A DNA stretch of 64,000 nucleotides, from positions 62,001 through 126,000 of the forward strand of contig NZ_WUAX01000014.1 in NCBI RefSeq assembly GCF_009806985.1. Direction: 5' to 3'. The notes below the pieces were generated by a model. The model saw only the letters and a list, made by a program, of their open reading frames with translations, was not told the DNA's origin and searched no databases. Source of the stretch: Halorubrum sp. JWXQ-INN 858 (GTDB lineage Archaea; Halobacteriota; Halobacteria; Halobacteriales; Haloferacaceae). The translations under genes and the position numbers were made by a program. Below, one piece after another: positions 32,071-40,425 of the stretch (position 1 is its first letter; every line of letters begins with the position of its first letter).

Positions 32071-32370
32071 TCAGTCCTCTTCGACGGCGGAGATCTCTTC
32101 CCGTGGAGCATTACAGTTCGGGCACGCGTCCGGCATCCCCTCGTCCAGTTCGCCCATCTCTCCGCATTCGCCACATCGCCACATCAAGTACCCCTCTCCG
32201 AACTCCTTTCCCGGCAGCTCCTCGACCTCGCTCTCGTTGGAGTCCATCGATTCCACCTCGAACCCATCGTCGGTGAATCCGCTCACGCGTCCCACCGGTC
32301 TCCTGTTGCTGTCGTACACTACTTCTCCCGGTTCGATCGGCTCACTGTGGGTATGGTTCTGGTCGCCCAT
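32071..32370 (-). CDS. rubredoxin-like zinc-ribbon protein (DUF7130 type)
   Basis: This protein has 99 residues from ATG 32370. An N-terminal PRC-like beta unit (GEVVYDSNRRPVGRVSGFTDDGFEVES) is joined to a C-terminal rubredoxin-like knuckle pair, MWRCGECGEMGELDEGMPDACPNCNAPRE. The four cysteines (CxxC...CxxC) should bind Zn or Fe. It is a common small haloarchaeal protein of unknown function. A TATA-like ttgaataa about 28 bp upstream suggests a leaderless mRNA. Confidence 0.82.
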   Translation of the reverse strand: MGDQNHTHSEPIEPGEVVYDSNRRPVGRVSGFTDDGFEVESMDSNESEVEELPGKEFGEGYLMWRCGECGEMGELDEGMPDACPNCNAPREEISAVEED

Positions 32371-32605
32371 ACCGTGAGGGTCGGTTCGCACGGTTATTCA
32401 ATTTGTGGGGAAGACCCGTGTCGGATCTATGCGGAATACGGAACGAGTCGTCGGCCGCGGACAGGTGCCACGTCTCGGTTCGGCACCGCGTGTTCGTTCG
32501 CTTAAAAGTCGGGAGCTCCCAGTAAGCGGTGGTAGAGCCGGATGGATCACGCTATCTCGTAGACGCCTGCAAAAGCTATTAGCCCCGTCCTGTCGAAAGG
32601 CCACT

Positions 32606-32929
32606 ATGGCGAACGATTCCGACGACACCCGAGAGCAGGGTATCGAGTTCGGCGAACTGATCGAAGACCTCGAGGACGAGTCCTACCCGCTGTCTCACGA
32701 GACGCTCCTCAGCCGATACGGTGACCACGAACTCGGTCTCTTCGACGACCAAGTCCCGCTGCGTGAAGTGCTCTCCGCGGAGCAAGAACAGGAGTACGAG
32801 GACGTAGAGAGCGTCCGACAAGCCGTGTTCAACATGGTCGGTAACGAGGCGGTCGGCCGAGAAGGGTACAGCGATCGCGGCGGGAACGCCATCGACGATG
32901 ACGAATCGGCCGAGGAGGAATCGTTCTAG
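32606..32929 (+). CDS. DUF5789 family protein
   Basis: This protein has 107 residues from ATG 32606. The acidic N-terminus is followed by YPLSHETLLSRYGDHELGLF and VRQAVFNMVGNEAVGREGYSDRG, the two signatures I associate with haloarchaeal DUF5789. It is soluble, with no cysteines; the role is unknown. A TATA-like gctattag about 30 bp before the ATG fits leaderless expression. Confidence 0.8.
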   Translation: MANDSDDTREQGIEFGELIEDLEDESYPLSHETLLSRYGDHELGLFDDQVPLREVLSAEQEQEYEDVESVRQAVFNMVGNEAVGREGYSDRGGNAIDDDESAEEESF

Positions 32930-32934
32930 ACCGT

Positions 32935-33047
32935 GGCGGTACGGCAGTACGGCGGTGCGGCGGTACGGCGGTGCGGCGGTACGGCGGTGCGGCGGTACGG
33001 CGGTGCGGCGGTACGGCGGTGCGGCGGTACGGCGGTGCGGCGGTGCG
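32935..33047. repeat. 16-bp minisatellite, about seven copies
   Basis: The octamers ggcggtac and ggcggtgc alternate to give a 16-bp unit (ggtacggcggtgcggc), repeated with one early substitution (ggcagtac). It lies between the DUF5789 stop and the promoter of the GNAT gene. Because 16 is not a multiple of three, it reads open in several frames, which is an artefact. Confidence 0.9.
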
Positions 33048-33085
33048 ACGTCACAGCTGCGCCAGAGATGAAGATCAACCGACAA

Positions 33086-33093
33086 CTTATATC
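33086..33093 (+). promoter_or_regulatory. TATA box of the GNAT gene
   Basis: The run acttatat lies about 26 bp before ATG 33115, setting the start and indicating a leaderless transcript. Confidence 0.6.
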
Positions 33094-33114
33094 GGTTCGA
33101 CGACAACGCCCCAC

Positions 33115-33864
33115 ATGGAAGTTCGCCCTGCGGAGTCGGACGACCGGGAACGGATCAGAGCGATCGCGCGCGACTCGCTGCAGTCGTCGTACTCGCTCAG
33201 TCCACAGCAGATCGAGACGATACTCGAGCAGGAGTTCGACGACGCGTCACTCGATCAGCTGCTCAACGACCCCGAGATGACGGTACTCGTCGTCGACGAG
33301 ACGAACGACGGCACGGAGGGGGTTTACGGGTTCATCACCGTCGAAGTCGGAACGGGAGCGACGATCCGGTGGCTCCACGTTGACCCGGAAGCTCGGGGAC
33401 GCGGCATCGCTTCGGCGCTGCTCGATCACGTTCGCGAAGCCTTCGCCGAGAAGCCGATCGCGGCGAACATCCTCGACGACGCCGTGGAGGGCGGTCAGTT
33501 CCTCGAAGAGTTCGGCCTCAAACAGAGCGACCACGATCACATGCTGGTCGGCGGCGAGGAGTTCGCGGTCACCGTTTTCACCGAGGGCGAAGAGACGGAG
33601 ACGTCGAACGAACCCTCCGTCCCGGTCCCCGAGTCCGTCACCGTCGACGGAGTTGCCCGGTTCCTCGACCGCGACGAGAGCGTTCCCGGCACGGAGGCCC
33701 CGTTCTTTACCGTGTACCGTGCGGAGGACGAGGAGGACGCGTACGGGTACTTCTGTTCGCAGTGCGGCAGTACGAACGTCTCCGCCGACGGACAAGACAG
33801 GCTCGAATGCGGGAACTGTGGCAACACCCACCTGGCCGACGAGTGGGACGATGCGTACCTCTGA
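33115..33864 (+). CDS. GNAT acetyltransferase fused to a zinc-ribbon domain
   Basis: This is a 249-residue protein. The N-terminal GNAT domain (residues 1-150) has the acetyl-CoA motif IRWLHVDPEARGRGIASALLDHV. The C-terminal part (about 165-249) is a beta-rich domain ending in a zinc ribbon, YFCSQCGSTNV...LECGNCGNTHLADEWDDAYL, like the haloarchaeal DUF5816 domain. It probably acetylates a small molecule or protein. ATG 33115 is fixed by a TATA box about 26 bp upstream; the open frame further upstream is minisatellite. Confidence 0.88.
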   Translation: MEVRPAESDDRERIRAIARDSLQSSYSLSPQQIETILEQEFDDASLDQLLNDPEMTVLVVDETNDGTEGVYGFITVEVGTGATIRWLHVDPEARGRGIASALLDHVREAFAEKPIAANILDDAVEGGQFLEEFGLKQSDHDHMLVGGEEFAVTVFTEGEETETSNEPSVPVPESVTVDGVARFLDRDESVPGTEAPFFTVYRAEDEEDAYGYFCSQCGSTNVSADGQDRLECGNCGNTHLADEWDDAYL

Positions 33865-34020
33865 GCCCGCCTGGTGGTGGAGGATGTGCAGGTGGTGAAC
33901 CGGACGACGCTCCGACGGCTCGTGCCCGTTCGTGACCGGCCGTAGACGGTCGGCGGCGGGGATGAGCGGCCGTTGTAAAGTATGATCCGGACACGCTATC
34001 GAGGGGGGACGAGACGGCCC

Positions 34021-34046
34021 ACCCACAGGGTTTTCTCACTGTGGGT
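34021..34046. terminator. perfect 8-bp stem hairpin followed by T-rich tail
   Basis: ACCCACAG (34021-34028) and CTGTGGGT (34039-34046) form a perfect inverted repeat with a 10-base T-rich loop, followed by tgtttt. It lies 157 bases after the GNAT stop and about 94 bases before the next gene, so it could be a terminator or an operator for that gene. Confidence 0.4.
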
Positions 34047-34139
34047 TGTTTTCGGACGCATGGGTGATCGATCGCGGGTAGGTCTCCCCAGTGGTGCCGT
34101 TCAAGGTGTCGCTCAGGAGGCCGCTCAGGGGGTCGCATC

Positions 34140-35138
34140 ATGAGCCTCGACCGGAAGTTCAGTCAGTGGCGAGACTGGTTCCCGATTCCGAGCTTGTCCA
34201 CCGGGTTCGGCCTGAAACGGTGGGTTCTGCTCGAAGCGGACCGGCTGGCGGTGACGGGAGCGTTGCTGACGCTGGTGTTCACTGCTTTCATGGTTATTTC
34301 CTCGGTCTGGACCGTCGAGATGCAAGCGCTACTGACGGACACCGCGACCGTCCAGACGATACTCAACACGTTTCTGAGCGGAATGATCCTCCTGGTCTCC
34401 ATCGTCGTCTCGATCAACTCGATCGTCCTCTCACACGACATCACCTCCGTCGAAACCCAGGAGAACCGGATCCAGGGTGCGATAAACTTCCGTCGGGACC
34501 TCGGCGACCTGACCGACATCGGGGAGAACCCGTCCGATCCCTCGTCGTTTCTCAGGGCGATGTCCCGACTGATCAGTGCTCGTGCACAGGCGCTCACGGA
34601 CGAGTTGGACGGTCTCGAACAGGACGTCGCCGAGGAGATCGACGAGTACGTGGAGTCAGTCTCCGCGGCCGCCGAACAGCTGGGGGCGGTCGAGGAGACC
34701 TCCGGTGCGGAGTTCGCCGTCCTCTGGAAGGGGATCGGGTTCGACTACGGGTCGTACATCGAGCGATCCCGGACGCTCACTACGTCCGGTGCCACCCCGT
34801 CCGAACGATTCGACGACCTCATCGAAGCGTTCGAACTGTTCGCCGTCGGGAAGGAATACTTCAAGACCCTCTATTACACGAGGGAGGTGTCACAGCTCTC
34901 CCAGACGCTGCTAGTCGTCGCGCTCCCGGCCATCCTGTTCAACGCCTCCGCGATCATCACGATCAACGGGGGGGTCCTCCCCGCCGGGACGATCCTGGGT
35001 CTCCCGTCGCTGCAGACGTTTCTGGCGTTCACGTTCACGATATCGATCGCGCCCTACCTGGTGTTAACCGCGTATATGCTCCGACTTTCGACCGTCGCAC
35101 GGTTGACTGCGTCGGGCGGGATCTTCTCGCTGAAGTAG
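34140..35138 (+). CDS. four-helix membrane protein, paralogue B
   Basis: This 332-residue protein has the same plan as 30497-31486: helices near residues 40-60, 80-100, 255-275 and 292-315, and a soluble Glu-rich middle. Shared marks are VSINSIVLS, NPSDPSSFLRAMSRL, EYFKTLYYTREVSQLSQTLL and TAYMLRLSTVARLT. It has a long N-terminal amphipathic stretch. The function is unknown. It is convergent with the HalOD1 gene. Confidence 0.8.
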   Translation: MSLDRKFSQWRDWFPIPSLSTGFGLKRWVLLEADRLAVTGALLTLVFTAFMVISSVWTVEMQALLTDTATVQTILNTFLSGMILLVSIVVSINSIVLSHDITSVETQENRIQGAINFRRDLGDLTDIGENPSDPSSFLRAMSRLISARAQALTDELDGLEQDVAEEIDEYVESVSAAAEQLGAVEETSGAEFAVLWKGIGFDYGSYIERSRTLTTSGATPSERFDDLIEAFELFAVGKEYFKTLYYTREVSQLSQTLLVVALPAILFNASAIITINGGVLPAGTILGLPSLQTFLAFTFTISIAPYLVLTAYMLRLSTVARLTASGGIFSLK

Positions 35139-35333
35139 CCTCCGGCGGAACCGTCCGTGGATGGAACCGTGACCGATAGCAGCGGGATACACGGTGTCGG
35201 ATCCGTTGAAATCCGATCACTCAGACACCGTTCTCGTTACGATAGCCGAGGCATCGATCGTACAGGTCGATTGACGGCCTCGTCCAGTCGAGCGTGGATA
35301 CACTACCGGTATCCGGGACTCCGCAGACAGCGG

Positions 35334-35612
35334 TTACGTGACATGGACGAACTTCGCGGTGCCGCTCTGTTCGACCGTGATTCGATAGCCGCTGTACGTG
35401 AATTCGACCGTCATCTGTGCCTCTGGTGCCGGCGGATTCGAATACAAGTTCGATAGCATCCCGTCGATGCAGTCGTAGACCGTTGGCAGTTCTGTTATCG
35501 GCGTTCCCTCGAGGTCAGCAACTACTTCCGCTATCGTAGCAGCCGTTTCCTCTCCGTCGGTATCCAATTCCCGGTGAACGATTTCGTCGTCGTGAGTTTC
35601 TGGTCTTGACAT
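35334..35612 (-). CDS. HalOD1 output-domain protein
   Basis: This 92-residue protein consists almost entirely of one HalOD1 domain: ATIAEVVADLEGTPITELPTVYDCID, then VEFTYSGYRITVEQSGTAKF. HalOD1 is a haloarchaeal signal-transduction output domain of unknown mechanism, often standing alone like this. Its upstream region carries a duplicated segment from the end of the Bat-type regulator gene at 37185. Confidence 0.88.
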   Translation of the reverse strand: MSRPETHDDEIVHRELDTDGEETAATIAEVVADLEGTPITELPTVYDCIDGMLSNLYSNPPAPEAQMTVEFTYSGYRITVEQSGTAKFVHVT

Positions 35613-35965
35613 AAATCGAGTGTCGAGTCGAAGGCGAGTGCACCCACGCCCATGGTACTATTACAGACGACCGACGACAATCATACTGCCCTTTTCATAC
35701 ACAAACCGTTTTTGTGTACCTAATAAGGGTAGACCGTAAGGGCGGAACGCGTGCTTCCCGGGAGTATCGAAACGGCGAGATCCTCGGTAACGGGATCGTG
35801 CGCTTTCTCGGCGGTGTCTACCAGCTCCCGGTGTGGAGAGATAGCGTCTTTTCCGGCGTCAAGAAGCCGTTGATGACGGCAAGTACGGCTGTCGAATCCT
35901 CCGGCGGCTGGAGCGGTTCTCGTCGATCGTTGACATCCTTCCCGTGCTAAAGCGCAGGGAGGATG
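35613..35965. other. intergenic region with duplicated promoter segment
   Basis: These 353 bases hold no intact gene. About 105 bases (35653-35758) are an imperfect copy of 37111-37217. The last codons of a Bat-type regulator are still readable on the minus strand (see the pseudogene entry). The remainder to 35965 shows nothing recognisable. Confidence 0.55.
35720..35767 (-). pseudogene. relic of the 3' end of a Bat-type HTH gene
   Basis: The minus strand reads GSTRSALTVYPY then stop, against GSTLSALTVRP then stop at the end of the intact regulator (37185-37841). Noncoding sequence beyond the stop is also shared. Upstream codons no longer match, so only the tail and its downstream promoter segment were kept. 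Confidence 0.5.
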
Positions 35966-37072
35966 TCAAATCGAGAGGGTCGTGGGAGCCGAGATGGTCG
36001 AATCCCCCGTCAGCCCCTCGACGTCGGTACGGAGCCGCTGAGCTTGTTCGAGCCGTAGCATCCGCGCCTCCGATTCGTCGAGGGTCGGCGGACCGTTCAG
36101 TTGCGGTGAGAGTGGCTGATACTTCGAGAGGTCGAACCCCATCGTCCGCAGGTACTCTCTGACCTCGACGGTTCCGAGTCCCGAACGGATCGCCTGGTGG
36201 CTGAGTTCCTGGAGCTCGGAGAACTCCGGCAGTCGGATCCGATCGGATCGAACGCCTGGGCTGCCGAATTCGATCGGCTTGTCCCCCGTCTGGGAGACGA
36301 GCTGACCGACGTCGACCGCGATCTGGACGATCTGACTCGGTAGCGCGGCATCGGGGGCGCGCCACTCGACGGTCGGTTGGCACTCGCGGAGGCGAACGGG
36401 ATTCAACACAGTGTCCTCCGGATCGAAGAATTCCTCGACGGTCTCAGGGGAGACGCCACGCTCGCTGGAAAGTCGCTTGAAGACCTCGTACATGTGATCG
36501 ACGCGCTCCGTCCACTCTTCGAGGCTATCCGCGTAGCTCCACAGGTCGCAGAATCCGCGGAACTCGGGGCCGCACAGCTTCCTGTAGGCTTGCGCCCGGG
36601 AGGAATCGTTTCCGTTCTTGCCGGAGTAGTACGGCGACGTACTCAACAGCGCGAGCGCGGGATCGAGCGCAGTCAAGAGGTTGAGTTGGTCGATGACGTC
36701 GCCTTTCTCGAAGTGGACGTGCGTTCCAGCACAGTTTTTCGCACTCTTCAGGCCGTCCCCGTAGATGGTTTCGAGAAGCCGCCCTCGCTCGGAGTGCGCC
36801 GACGCGTCCGAAGCCGTCAGCGGCGTCCCTAACGGAACGAGCTGCTTTCCTTCGGCGCTTGCCGCCCGCATCGCCGTTTGAAGCGTCCTCCGAAGATCGC
36901 GCCTCAGTTCGAGTTCGTTTTCGTGTGGCTCGGTCTGTATCTCCACGAGCGGCCCGATAAACTCGGGTTTTATCCGCTCGTGGGCTTCCGCGATTTCCCG
37001 TCCGTCGCACAGTCGTCCCGAGCGATCAATGACCCATAACTCCAGTTCGACGCCGGTTTTGATTTCACACAT
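35966..37072 (-). CDS. glutamate-cysteine ligase family (GCS2-type) enzyme
   Basis: This 368-residue protein opens MCEIKTGVELELWVIDRSG, the family start with the Glu-rich metal/ATP strand. CAGTHVHFEKGD and the later CQPTVEWRAPDA are further GCS2 marks. Such enzymes ligate glutamate to cysteine or another amine using ATP; haloarchaea use gamma-glutamylcysteine as a thiol, though the true substrate is not certain. It lies downstream of a Bat-type regulator on the same strand, with a promoter copied also before the HalOD1 gene. Confidence 0.85.
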   Translation of the reverse strand: MCEIKTGVELELWVIDRSGRLCDGREIAEAHERIKPEFIGPLVEIQTEPHENELELRRDLRRTLQTAMRAASAEGKQLVPLGTPLTASDASAHSERGRLLETIYGDGLKSAKNCAGTHVHFEKGDVIDQLNLLTALDPALALLSTSPYYSGKNGNDSSRAQAYRKLCGPEFRGFCDLWSYADSLEEWTERVDHMYEVFKRLSSERGVSPETVEEFFDPEDTVLNPVRLRECQPTVEWRAPDAALPSQIVQIAVDVGQLVSQTGDKPIEFGSPGVRSDRIRLPEFSELQELSHQAIRSGLGTVEVREYLRTMGFDLSKYQPLSPQLNGPPTLDESEARMLRLEQAQRLRTDVEGLTGDSTISAPTTLSI

Positions 37073-37184
37073 GATGTGGACTTGCCGGAGCGTACCAGCG
37101 ATTCCCTCGACGACCGTACTACGGTAGCCGATCGACGGGAATCAAACTGCCTTTTTCATACACAAACCGTTTTTATATACCCGA

Positions 37185-37841
37185 TCAGGGTCGGACTGTG
37201 AGGGCCGAAAGCGTGCTTCCGAGGACGTTCCTGATCCCTCCGCGGAGGCGGGAGCCGACAGCCTGCTGTGAGATGCCGAGTTCCTCACCGAGGGCTTCCA
37301 GCGTGACCTCGCGAGGGGACTCGAAGTATCCGCGCTCGTAGGCAAGCACCAGCGCCTCTTGTTGGGTTTCAGTGAGGGCGGCTTCGGTCGCCGTCTCAAC
37401 CGGCAGCAGTGCATGCAACTTCGTCAACGTGATCGGGATGCCCACCTCTTGACACCGTTCGTGAAAGGCTGAGATATCGCTTCGATCATCACCGCGGATC
37501 TCGAACGTCCACTGTTTGTTCGTCCCGATGGCCTCGATCAGTGGAACCCTTGTCTCCGCCAGTATGGTCAGTACGTCGTCGTGGGCCATCGCCCACTCGA
37601 GGCGTAACAAGTACTCGTCCTCAACGGAGTCAACGAGCCGGAGGTCCTTCACGCCCGGGTGCTCCGTGAACGCGCTCTCGATGTCGTCGACTTTGGTACC
37701 TCGCACCCAGAAGTAGGGAATCATCGTGCCCTGTGCGGGGATCAGTCGCTCCAGCTTGACCGTCACGTCCGGTAATTGGTTGAAGACGGTTCCAAGAGGG
37801 AACTGATCGGATGGAACCGTGAACGCCGCTTCAGTAGCCAT
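37185..37841 (-). CDS. Bat-type HTH transcriptional regulator (HTH_10)
   Basis: This 218-residue protein has an N-terminal Bat-associated beta/alpha domain (about residues 1-150) and a C-terminal HTH_10 helix-turn-helix: LTETQQEALVLAYERGYFESPREVTLEALGEELGISQQAVGSRLRGG (split here by role: recognition helix near ISQQAVGSRL). Bat-like proteins usually regulate adjacent genes. The ligase gene follows on the same strand 113 bases away, so it is a likely target. Confidence 0.9.
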   Translation of the reverse strand: MATEAAFTVPSDQFPLGTVFNQLPDVTVKLERLIPAQGTMIPYFWVRGTKVDDIESAFTEHPGVKDLRLVDSVEDEYLLRLEWAMAHDDVLTILAETRVPLIEAIGTNKQWTFEIRGDDRSDISAFHERCQEVGIPITLTKLHALLPVETATEAALTETQQEALVLAYERGYFESPREVTLEALGEELGISQQAVGSRLRGGIRNVLGSTLSALTVRP

Positions 37842-38129
37842 TGTACGTCCCGTAGGCCTCTAACTGTAAAGGCCTTCAGCTGAACGACTACTGTTCCCGT
37901 GTACTACCGTTTCCGGACGTCTGCTCTCGTTTCCGGACGTCTGCTCTCTCGCCAAATGCCGGTGTCAGGTATCTCTCGTCCCACAGAGTGAGTTGCCGAA
38001 TCGGATCCAGGATCGTTGCCGGCCCCATCTGTATCTGCCCGTTAGAACGATCGAAAAATGTGACTTTTGAGGATTTCAACGGAAGCACGCGGCCGAAATC
38101 TTCTTGATGACTGTTGCCGAACGACACGT
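37842..38129. promoter_or_regulatory. divergent region with a 20-bp direct repeat
   Basis: A 20-bp unit, gtttccggacgtctgctctc, occurs twice back to back (37909-37928, 37929-37948). The minus-strand frame covering 37888-38127 is open but has no family resemblance I can see, and I do not call it. The AT-rich aaaaatgtgacttttg (about 38053) may belong to the promoter of the plus-strand gene. Confidence 0.5.
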
Positions 38130-38483
38130 ATGGTAACAGCAGTCGTAGGCTCGTTGATCGCGTTCATCGTTGCCCTTCTGGTTGGGGGGCTCGCAATCTA
38201 TATCAGCGCTCGCGTGATCGTGGGCGTTGAAGACTATAGTCACGCCGTCATTACCGCGTTGATCGGTGCCATCGCATGGGCATTGACGTCCTGGATCCCC
38301 CTCATCGGGCCGGTCATCGCCCTGATCGTGTGGATCGCCGTTATCAACTGGCGGTATCCGGGTAGCTGGGTCAAAGCCGTACTCATCGGCCTTGTAGCCT
38401 GGCTTTCCGCGCTCGTCATCCTCTTCCTCCTGAACCAAGTCCTTGGACTCGGGATCGGCGCCTTCGGGGTTCCGGGAACATGA
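38130..38483 (+). CDS. small four-helix membrane protein
   Basis: This protein has 117 residues from ATG 38130, almost wholly hydrophobic, with four helices (AVVGSLIAFIVALLVGG; VITALIGAIAWALTSW; LIGPVIALIVWIAVI; AVLIGLVAWLSALVILFLL). Such proteins are common in haloarchaea with no defined role. It overlaps the next gene by four bases (ATGA), so the two form an operon. Confidence 0.75.
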   Translation: MVTAVVGSLIAFIVALLVGGLAIYISARVIVGVEDYSHAVITALIGAIAWALTSWIPLIGPVIALIVWIAVINWRYPGSWVKAVLIGLVAWLSALVILFLLNQVLGLGIGAFGVPGT

Positions 38484-38674
38484 CGGTGAAAGCGCTGCGG
38501 GCGCGGATCCAACTCCTCACGACCGCATGGATGGTCTGGAAGGTGGCGACGAAGCGGGTCGGGCCGGTCGGCGGCTTGGTCGTCACCGTCGTCGTCATCG
38601 GTGGCCTCGTCTATCTCAGACCGTGGCTCGCCGAGAACGTCCCTGCAGTGGGGCGGATCATCGGGGACACATAG
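38480..38674 (+). CDS. small single-helix membrane protein
   Basis: This 64-residue protein has a basic N-terminus (MTVKALRARIQLL), one helix (GPVGGLVVTVVVIGGLVYL) and a short tail. It is translationally coupled to the preceding four-helix protein by an ATGA overlap. Unknown function. Confidence 0.65.
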   Translation: MTVKALRARIQLLTTAWMVWKVATKRVGPVGGLVVTVVVIGGLVYLRPWLAENVPAVGRIIGDT

Positions 38675-38816
38675 CGGAGGGGGCCTCCCCGATCGGAAAC
38701 CGTGGGGCCTGTCGGCTCCCTGAGCGGTCGTGTGTCGGCCACGGCGGGTTGCTTTGGATCACGGGTTCCCAGCATCGAGGGATACCGTTATTTCGACGGA
38801 GGACACATGTCTTGAC

Positions 38817-39344
38817 ATGACTGCTCGAGACCCAGACGCGAGTCTCCGCCAGTTCGGCGCCCGACGCGGTCAGACCATCGGACTCGGACGACGCGCCCTC
38901 CGTGGGCTGTATCGAGGAGTCGTCGGCGGCCTGATCGCGACGGCGATGATGACGCTGTATCGGTTCCCGGTTTTCCGCGCGCTGCCGCCGACGGCGGATT
39001 TCTGGGCGAAATACGTCGGAGGGGGCGATCCGGAAGCGTATCCCGGAATCGGACTGATCCTGCACGTCGTGTACGGTGGCGCCGCCGGTGGCCTGTTCGG
39101 CGTTGGAATCAGCCTGGTGGACTTTCGGAGCGAACGCCAACGCGATCTCGGCGCGATCGGGCTCTCCCTCGCGTACGGTCTCGCCCTCTCCGTCTTCGGA
39201 ACGCGGGTGGTCTTTCAACACCTCCTCGATGAGGAGCTGGAGCCAGCCGAAGCGCTGGTGTTTCACGTCGGACACGCCATCTACGGACTCACCCTTGGAA
39301 CGTGGATGACCTCCAGGGAACGGAGCGGCGACGTATACGAGTGA
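38817..39344 (+). CDS. membrane protein, function unknown
   Basis: This protein has 175 residues from ATG 38817. About four helices occur (YRGVVGGLIATAMMTLYRF; IGLILHVVYGGAAGGLFGVGI; LGAIGLSLAYGLALSVFG; VFHVGHAIYGLTLGTWM). Gly-rich helices with His in two of them are reminiscent of small haloarchaeal membrane proteins sometimes called DUF6789-like, which I cannot confirm. It lies alone, 142 bases after the small-protein pair. Confidence 0.7.
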   Translation: MTARDPDASLRQFGARRGQTIGLGRRALRGLYRGVVGGLIATAMMTLYRFPVFRALPPTADFWAKYVGGGDPEAYPGIGLILHVVYGGAAGGLFGVGISLVDFRSERQRDLGAIGLSLAYGLALSVFGTRVVFQHLLDEELEPAEALVFHVGHAIYGLTLGTWMTSRERSGDVYE

Positions 39345-39421
39345 GTCTTCGAGGAGACCGCAGCCATCCGGGTCCCGGCGGGAGCTGGAAGACGAACCTC
39401 GACGCGGCCACGGGATCACAG

Positions 39422-39736
39422 CTACGGGTGGACGTACTCGTAAGCGGCTCGCATGAGGTCGTCGTCGCGGGCGTCGCGGACGTGTGCCTCGACGATCCCC
39501 TCTGTGAGCCCGGTCGCTTCGCCCCCGTGGTCGATCCACTCGAGTACGTCCCTAGCAATTCTGCCCGTACTCTGGCCATCAATCGTTGGGAGGGTTCGCG
39601 TGTTCGCGTGTTCGCGAAGTACGACGATCCTTCCGTGGCCGCGGTCGGTGCTATCATCCGGGAAACGACAGTCGGTGCCACCCCGACTCGAAACCCGTAG
39701 TCGGATCGGATCACGAAGCCGAGGTCCTTGGATCAC
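39422..39736 (-). CDS. hypothetical soluble protein
   Basis: This frame of 104 residues starts at GTG 39736. The last 65 residues look genuinely haloarchaeal (RTLPTIDGQSTGRIARDVLEW, then EATGLTEGIVEAHVRDARDDDLM) with GC-rich third positions. The first 35 residues are weak, so the start is uncertain. No signal, helix or cysteine motif. I do not recognise the family. Confidence 0.45.
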   Translation of the reverse strand: MIQGPRLRDPIRLRVSSRGGTDCRFPDDSTDRGHGRIVVLREHANTRTLPTIDGQSTGRIARDVLEWIDHGGEATGLTEGIVEAHVRDARDDDLMRAAYEYVHP

Positions 39737-40425
39737 GGTCGAATGATGGACCGCTGATTAACGGAGTACGGTCTCCTTTCGATCAGTCGGCACCACGAGG
39801 TCAGTTTTAAGACGACCGTTCCCCTGCGATGGTGTTCCTAACTTAAGTACCATCGCGATATCGCTCGCCCGTCGAACTCCGCTTCAGTCGTGCAACATTG
39901 AAAACGAGCCGCGGCTACGTCTCGGAACGCGACGAGCATGATCGAGGCTCAGTCTAGGACCGAGGACCGACGATCGTTACAATGGCATTACACCCATACA
40001 AATGTAATTAGGATCGTCCGGTGGTAGTCTATCAGACCAACCCGAGACAGATTTTTCAGGTGAATAGCAGTCGAACACGACGGAGTATATCGACGTTCCA
40101 AATAGTACGAAAATAGACATATACTGTATATAGTAATAAAAAGGATGTATTTGAAACGACCCCTTCTGAGGCCGCACCAATGCACTCCTAATACCGGTAT
40201 TTAGCCCCTTGAACGACAGATCTCTGTCGAGACATGGCCTCGTCTTTATAAAATTGATGACCGTATCTGAGCCAAGTATGTCTGATTTGAATAACGTCCT
40301 TAGAGGTGTAAAACAGCAAATAGAGTTAGACATCGGACGTCGGTTCGAAGCCGGGATTCAACGGAGCAAACGAGCAGCGCCCCAAGCCACGACCGCACCG
40401 ATCGAGTCAACCGCGCCGGGCGTGA
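39737..40425. other. AT-rich intergenic region with truncated gene
   Basis: From about 39970 to 40330 the GC content falls well below the neighbours, with runs such as catatactgtatatagtaat (about 40120). A promoter and the start of a gene lie at 40245-40378 (see separate entry). The remainder shows no gene. Together with the orphan nos cluster that follows, the region looks like a junction of rearrangement. Confidence 0.5.
40278..40380 (+). pseudogene. 5' fragment of a gene with intact leaderless promoter
   Basis: A TATA box (tttataaa, 40245-40252) lies about 30 bp before ATG 40278. The frame reads MSDLNNVLRGVKQQIELDIG then RRFEAGIQRSKRAAP with AT-rich codons. It then degenerates into Pro/Thr/Arg-rich sequence antisense to nosY. 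The likely reading is a gene cut off after about 35 codons. Family not recognised. Confidence 0.4.

Noticed and set aside
32935..33047. Possible CRISPR or ORB array
   Set aside because: It is a pure 16-bp tandem repeat without spacers or ORB similarity.
32971..33114. In-frame upstream extension of the GNAT gene through the minisatellite
   Set aside because: It is repeat-encoded (RRYGGAAVRR); the TATA box at 33086-33093 fixes the start at 33115.
37888..38127. 79-codon minus-strand frame with some protein-like sequence
   Set aside because: It contains the 20-bp direct repeat, overlaps the promoter of the gene at 38130 and has no family resemblance I can defend.
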